This document shows, in pieces, positions 7,418 to 11,044 of a DNA stretch of 11,044 nt. A program made the position numbers and the translations under genes. Numbering within the stretch: position 1 is the first letter of the stretch; each line of letters starts with the position of its first letter. The stretch comes from Ichthyophonus hoferi (lineage: Eukaryota; Opisthokonta; Ichthyosporea; Ichthyophonida; Ichthyophonidae), in contig NAOQ01000089.1 of NCBI GenBank assembly GCA_002751075.1, positions 7,028-18,071 of the forward strand, given 5' to 3'. The notes beneath the pieces were generated by a model, which was given only the letters and a program-made list of their open reading frames with translations, searched no databases and was not told the DNA's origin.

Positions 7418-7440
7418 CGCATACCATTCAATCTCGATCA
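7418..7440 (+). repeat. Isolated relative of the 24-bp unit
   Basis: CGCATACCATTC followed by AATCTCGATCA; the first 12 bases equal those of the second tandem unit, about 100 bp away. Confidence 0.7.
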
Positions 7441-8170
7441 GTGATATATATTTTTATTTCTTTAATTAAATGCTTTTTACTACAGTTTATCCCCGAATTG
7501 TTACCTGATGTATTAAAACGTTTATGTTTTTAGATATACATATATATTATTAATTACAAATTCATTCACGTTCCACAGGTGTTAAATAAATAAAGGGTGC
7601 AACTTATAGCTAACTTACTATATTAGTTTTATTATTGTATTGATTTCTAAATCCAAAAATGTACAACCCACTAAATTGGTTTCCATGTTTCACTTTCAAA
7701 AAAGGCTTCTTGTGGTTTCTGAAAATTCCATCATAAATAAATTTCCTTTTCTTTCCTAGTTGTTCTATAAATAGAATGTACTCTCTATCATGATTAGTTA
7801 TGCGCTGAGAAGAAGGTGTGTATTGTAGGTCTTCCTAATGATAGTAAGTGTTCTTTAAATTTCATTTTCACTCTATGTTTTAACAATTTTAGGCATAACT
7901 TAAAAATAAATATTTTCGAACGTTTTACAATTTTAAATGACCTATAAAGTTTCTAAGACCATATCTGACCGCCCAGTTGTCAGTTTGTTATATAATTGTT
8001 CCATGGTTTCAAGATGAATTGGTTGCCAAATAATTCCAAAGCCTTATCAAGTAAGATCATATCCAATATTTTTCCAGTATTTATGATTAACTCACTAATT
8101 AAATTGAAACTACGGAAATTAGATCTTTAATTAATTTCGAACTATTGATTAATTGCCAATTCTCCTGCAT

Positions 8171-8350
8171 TCGGATCAAGCTCTATATCTAATATAAAAT
8201 ACCATACATAAATTAATCTCAATTTGAGTCATTACTATTAGGTTTGAGAGATGTTTCTATTATTTAATTAATAACAGATAATAGATAAATGGAATGTTAT
8301 ATTCTAATAAAAATAAATAAATAGTTAAAGATCTATCATTGAAACGTATT
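8171..8350 (+). repeat. Diverged dispersed repeat, copy A
   Basis: Shares with copy B, in the same order: ATTCGGATC, ATTAATCTCAAT, a TCATTACTAT..AGGTTT block, ATAATAGATAA-type sequence and a terminal ATCATTGNAAC..TATTAC block. Overall similarity is patchy, as in an old repeat. No coding capacity seen. Confidence 0.6.
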
Positions 8351-9217
8351 ACACTTGTTCTAAAAAATATAATAATTAAACTTAATGATGATAGTTTTAA
8401 GTTAATATGGTCATTTTTAACTGTTGTTTTGCATTGAAACACAAAAATACGAAGTTCATTCCTTTTGGAAGAGAGAGGAAAATGGAATAAGGTATTGATA
8501 ACTTAAAAATAGCCCGCATTTTTGTATATCTAAAGCCAATGATATTAGTAATAGCAATTAATGGTGTTAATCTATTGGCTGTTTGTTAATTGATATTTAA
8601 TCCGCAATGCCAGTCTAAACAACACTACATACTAGACTATTGTACTTTTGATTTCTATTTTATATTATATTATTGTGGTATGTTGTATATTATAACTATA
8701 TTTTCTATAATATGACTACCTATATTAATATTTTTTATATAAAATTGTATAATTTAATAGTTACGTAATTGTTTATTACTAGCTTTGTATATATTTTAAA
8801 TATACTTAAAGTTCAAGGGTGTGGGCGTTGTAGCAAACATACGAATACCTGTTTTAAGTATATATATATTTGTAACTATGTAGATAGGTGGATAGATAGG
8901 TAGGTAGGTATGGTAGTATGATAGTATGATAGTATTCAACTAGTATGTAGTATGTATTGATACTGCATTTTTTTTTACATGGAAATTATAGTTGACAATA
9001 TTGTATTACTAAAGCAGTAGTTTTATATTCCAAATGTTAAAAAAACTTATCATTATTTCATTCTTTCATTTTGACCCATATTTTAGCTACAGAAAGTAAT
9101 AATAATTGCAAATAGTATAAAAAGTGGTTTATCATCAGATATTATTAGCAGGATATTGGATATTAAGTTATATTTATCGAAACGGTAAAAAGATAGAGTA
9201 AACATACCAAGTCTTTA

Positions 9218-9310
9218 TCTTAAGCCGTTACTCTGACAATGACATAAGTCAGGTGGCGGACTATAGTGTAAAAAAACCGGAAGCCCTGTCCTAACCACAC
9301 AGCGGTTATT
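9218..9310 (+). other. GC-richer island in the intergenic region
   Basis: A 90-bp patch much less AT-rich than its surroundings, containing the near-palindrome TGACATAAGTCA (9240-9251, TGAC and GTCA arms as in bZIP-type sites), ACCGGAAG and CAGCGGTTATTG. It could be a regulatory element or the edge of the adjoining repeat. No protein is recognisable. Confidence 0.3.
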
Positions 9311-9331
9311 GTGTACCATTATAGACAATTT

Positions 9332-9575
9332 TGATGCAGTGAGACTGAATTCGGATCTTTCTGTATATTCAACCTAGTATGGTATACAGGAATTAATCTC
9401 AATCCGAATCATTACTATAGGTTTAATAGATATTTACTCTATTATCAGATATACAAGTTAACTATATAATACTTAATTATAATTAATAGTAGATAATAAA
9501 TAAGTAGAATATATTATATTCCAAAACAAAGAATTAATTAATTAAGGAATCATTGTAACTTATTACTAATGTTGC
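9332..9575 (+). repeat. Diverged dispersed repeat, copy B
   Basis: Aligns with copy A over most of its length. Its first 21 bases (9332-9352) recur exactly on the opposite strand at 3786-3806. Confidence 0.6.
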
Positions 9576-9577
9576 AA

Positions 9578-9596
9578 CCCCCTCCCCCTCCCCCCC
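9578..9596 (-). other. G-quadruplex-capable tract upstream of DAD1-like gene
   Basis: The plus strand reads C5-T-C5-T-C7. The minus strand therefore has three G runs of 5-7 with one-base loops, and the G7 run can supply two G3 tracts. It lies 200 bp upstream of the ATG and is the strongest GC skew in the window. Confidence 0.5.
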
Positions 9597-9667
9597 TTTT
9601 TCTATCTATTCACCATCGTTATCACCCATTCACTTCGTATTTTCTTCTGATATACTCCTTTCCTTTC

Positions 9668-9760
9668 TAGAATTAATGTAACAATCCACCAAATCCAACA
9701 AAGCATATACATAAGTAAACATGGGATCATTCTAACCTATTACACGTATTCGAACACTAT
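9668..9760 (+). repeat. Diverged dispersed repeat, fragment C
   Basis: The GGATCATTCTAACCTATTAC block matches the terminal block of copies A and B; the rest is too diverged to align with confidence. Confidence 0.4.
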
Positions 9761-9773
9761 TTCCTTCATACAG

Positions 9774-9792
9774 ATATATATATATATATATA
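9774..9792 (+). repeat. TA run immediately upstream of the DAD1-like ATG
   Basis: A TA dinucleotide run ends 4 bases before the start codon. It could act as TATA-like promoter sequence, or simply be another microsatellite. Confidence 0.5.
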
Positions 9793-9796
9793 CGAT

Positions 9797-9871
9797 ATGG
9801 AGATTAGTAATACCCCTACCGGTCAGAGCTTTATTGCCAAGAGAGCACGCCTTCTACGAGATATAGCTAAG
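9797..9871 (+). CDS. DAD1: DAD1-like exon 1
   Basis: 25 codons from the only ATG available downstream of the TA run, ending GCTAAG before donor GTATGT. It encodes MEISNTPTGQSFIAKR and then ARLLRDIAK, the start of the conserved helix. Phase 0 exit. Confidence 0.75.
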
Positions 9872-10581
9872 GTATGTTAGCTGGGTGTTTGTGGGAGAGT
9901 GTTTGATGTAATATAGAGTTATAGTTACTGATATATAGATGATATGTCTGCTTGCAGTTGAAATATGTGCATAGAAATTAGGGTTAAATGTGTGTATGTG
10001 GTATAGTATTATTAAAGCATTATATATAGATAAGCTTCTTTTTCACTTTATACGTTTGTTTTTTACTTTAATATTATTTATTTATTATGTATTGATTTTT
10101 ACAAGTTGTCCCACTCTTACATCTATCTTTTATATATCATGTTTTGAATATTAACTATACCACTGCTTAATCTTAGCATATATTTTAATATAAGATTATA
10201 TTTTATATATATATATATATACATACATACATACATATATACATACGCACATACGCACACACACACATACATACATTCAGACATACATACATTCAGACAT
10301 ACATACATACATACATACATACATACCTATCCACCTTCCTGCCTACACCTATACAGGAGATGGAAGAGACAGTGAACCACAGTAATAAGCTAAAGAGTAC
10401 AATGGAGACACTGGCAGGTGCAGAGCCAGAGATCACTCGTATTAGTGACACCTGGGCCTCCTTCCATAAGGTTTGTACCTTTGCATTTCCCTTATATTCC
10501 TATATTCTTTGTAGAATGGTTTTTTTCTCTTTCATATAGTATATTATTCTAACATATTGTGATTTGTATTGTAGGCTTGAT

Positions 10582-10623
<42 letters not shown>

Positions 10624-11044
10624 TTGTGGCCTTTTTATTGTTATTTTTTCTTTGCTATAAATATATTAAGTGTATATAATTGGTAGACTAGGATATTGGT
10701 ACTAGTGTGTATATAACCGTAATATTTTATATAACCAATAGAGTAAGGAGGGCTAGAGATTAGCGTAATACTTATAGGTCAATAAAAGAGATTAAACATC
10801 ATGGTGGTAATACAATCCGACAGATAATGTGTAGAAATAGTCATTCTTTGGTAGTATATTTTTATATGACTGCATGCTGAATTATTAATGTGTAACTAAG
10901 GATATACGTAATTATCTGCCATTATAATTAAAAAATTAATTCTGATATCCTATAGGCTAGTTAATTATCTGATGGTGTTTGACAGTGATTCCAATAGTAA
11001 TAATAGAAATCATAATTTTAATCCTGCTATCCTATAGGGTCTGA
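9797..11044 (+). CDS. DAD1: DASH complex subunit Dad1-like protein, multi-exon, 3' end uncertain
   Basis: Dad1 is a small coiled-coil subunit of the DASH/Dam1 complex, which forms rings or patches on spindle microtubules at the outer kinetochore. Exons 9797-9871 and 10357-10470 join in phase 0 to 63 residues. Seen: a short N-terminus, then FIAKRARLLRDIAKEMEETV, a heptad-like stretch ending in NKLKSTMETLAG, then EPEITRISDTWASFHK. This fits the Dad1 pattern: E/x-R-x-x-L-hydrophobic-x-E/D-I, ME, N-x-L, LE/ME, G-x-E, x-L/T-W-x-x-F/L. The ME-to-Trp spacing is 31-32, as recalled for yeast Dad1. Family length is about 60-95. The C-terminus may be Ala-stop at 10580 (64 residues), Ala-Ser-stop at 10964, or Gly-Leu running off the right edge; yeast Dad1 also has Gly-Leu four residues after its Trp-x-x-Leu. 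Another small coiled-coil protein (for example a BLOC/BORC-type subunit) is the main alternative. Confidence 0.68.
9872..10356 (+). other. DAD1-like intron 1
   Basis: 485 nt, AT-rich, whose 3' half is the compound TA/CATA microsatellite (10205-10327). A second acceptor-like tgcttgcag (ending 9958) would lead to an in-frame TAG eight codons on, so it is not used. Confidence 0.75.
10205..10327 (+). repeat. Compound TA / CATA / CA microsatellite
   Basis: A TA run is followed by ATAC tetranucleotides interrupted by CGCA, CA and two ATTCAGAC units. It ends about 30 bp before the DAD1-like exon 2. A 65-codon minus-strand frame through it is repeat-encoded. Confidence 0.95.
10357..10470 (+). CDS. 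DAD1: DAD1-like exon 2
   Basis: 38 codons between acceptor cctatacag and donor GTTTGT, phase 0 on both sides. It encodes the bulk of the domain, with the ME near the start, NKL, ME, G-x-E and the tryptophan of DTWASFHK near the end. It is clearly less AT-rich than the flanking sequence. Confidence 0.78.
10471..11037 (+). other. Third-exon zone of DAD1-like gene: three in-phase acceptors
   Basis: After donor GTTTGT, acceptors end at 10574 (tattgtag, then GCT TGA), 10955 (tcctatag, then GCT AGT TAA) and 11037 (tcctatag, then GGT CTG, cut by the window). Each gives a different C-terminus. It also contains the CA/TA microsatellite at 10582-10624. The 11037 site is favoured slightly for its Gly-Leu match to yeast Dad1. 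Confidence 0.5.
10582..10624 (+). repeat. CA/TA compound microsatellite
   Basis: About ten CA units then about eleven TA units, directly after the earliest possible stop codon of the DAD1-like gene (10578-10580). Confidence 0.95.
10908..11039 (+). repeat. Approximate tandem duplication of a splice-acceptor region
   Basis: TAATTATCTG then ATTAATTCTGATATCCTATAGG (10909-10957) is echoed by TAATTATCTG then TTTTAATCCTGCTATCCTATAGG (10962-11039), with extra sequence inside the second copy. Both copies end in the same acceptor. Confidence 0.5.

Larger units (their letters stand above)
6983..9796. other. Intergenic region between the divergent genes
   Basis: About 2.8 kb, very AT-rich. No exon with family resemblance or coding composition was found on either strand; the longest frame (60 codons, minus, 8260-8442) is AT-driven. 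Both promoters must lie here. Contents are given as separate entries: 24-bp tandem units, dispersed repeat copies, GC-richer island, GATA/GTAT arrays at about 8883-8935, and the C-tract. Confidence 0.7.

Noticed and set aside
8170-8190. tRNA B-box-like GATCAAGCTC
   Set aside because: No A-box or cloverleaf could be built around it; it is the start of dispersed repeat copy A.
9191-9290. Short stop-to-stop frame (about 33 codons) through the GC-richer island
   Set aside because: Too short, with no ATG, no splice context and no recognisable motif.
9943-9985. Alternative acceptor tgcttgcag in DAD1-like intron 1
   Set aside because: Using it in phase leads to a TAG within eight codons and loses the conserved exon 2 helix.
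10123-10320. 65-codon minus-strand frame of repeated MYVC units
   Set aside because: Pure translation of the CATA/CA microsatellite.
1-11044. CRISPR array, prokaryotic operon or phage features
   Set aside because: Spliceosomal introns, microsatellites and eukaryotic gene families make this nuclear eukaryotic DNA. The repeats have no spacer organisation.

Overview
The window is eukaryotic nuclear DNA. It is AT-rich and dense in microsatellites, and its coding sequence is cut into short GT-AG exons (50-150 nt), so almost no open frame exceeds 80 codons. Splicing the exons by eye gives two genes. A minus-strand gene over 1..6831 encodes inositol-pentakisphosphate 2-kinase (IPK1/IPPK), the enzyme that makes InsP6. 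A plus-strand gene starting at 9797 encodes a small coiled-coil protein that fits Dad1, a subunit of the DASH/Dam1 outer-kinetochore complex. DASH is best known from fungi, so an intron-rich, repeat-rich fungus (probably early-diverging) or a close relative is the likeliest source. That placement is inference.

Layout. 1..6831 (minus): IPK1 in at least 12 coding exons, with a possible 13th entering at the left edge. The transcript runs right to left and the last exon(s), which should carry the DLDPK-type motif, lie beyond position 1. The 12 exons join in frame without an internal stop into 413 residues, and the family boxes appear in the expected order: EGGANVIL, VLRLRK, VMGPLL, ELKPKWG, CRFCMHQ, PLDLFSG, QLD..DIE and AKDCSLMI. 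Introns are 97-1095 nt and mostly hold degenerate pentanucleotide arrays, CA/TA microsatellites and polypyrimidine tracts. A possible 5' UTR intron lies at 6858..6982.

6983..9796: a 2.8 kb AT-rich region between the two divergent genes. I see no convincing gene in it. It holds three tandem 24-bp units (7248..7319) with a relative at 7418, a diverged dispersed repeat (about 8170..8350, 9332..9575 and 9668..9760), a GC-richer island (9218..9310) and a C-tract with G-quadruplex potential (9578..9596). A 21-bp stretch at 9332..9352 occurs exactly, inverted, inside IPK1 intron 5.

9797..11044 (plus): the Dad1-like gene. Exon 1 (9797..9871) and exon 2 (10357..10470) are clear. The third exon is ambiguous among three in-phase acceptors, at 10574, 10955 and 11037. 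The last two sit in what looks like a local duplication, and the last would carry the gene past the right edge.

The two genes share no pathway. One makes an inositol polyphosphate used in mRNA export and signalling; the other couples chromosomes to spindle microtubules. They are simply divergent neighbours.
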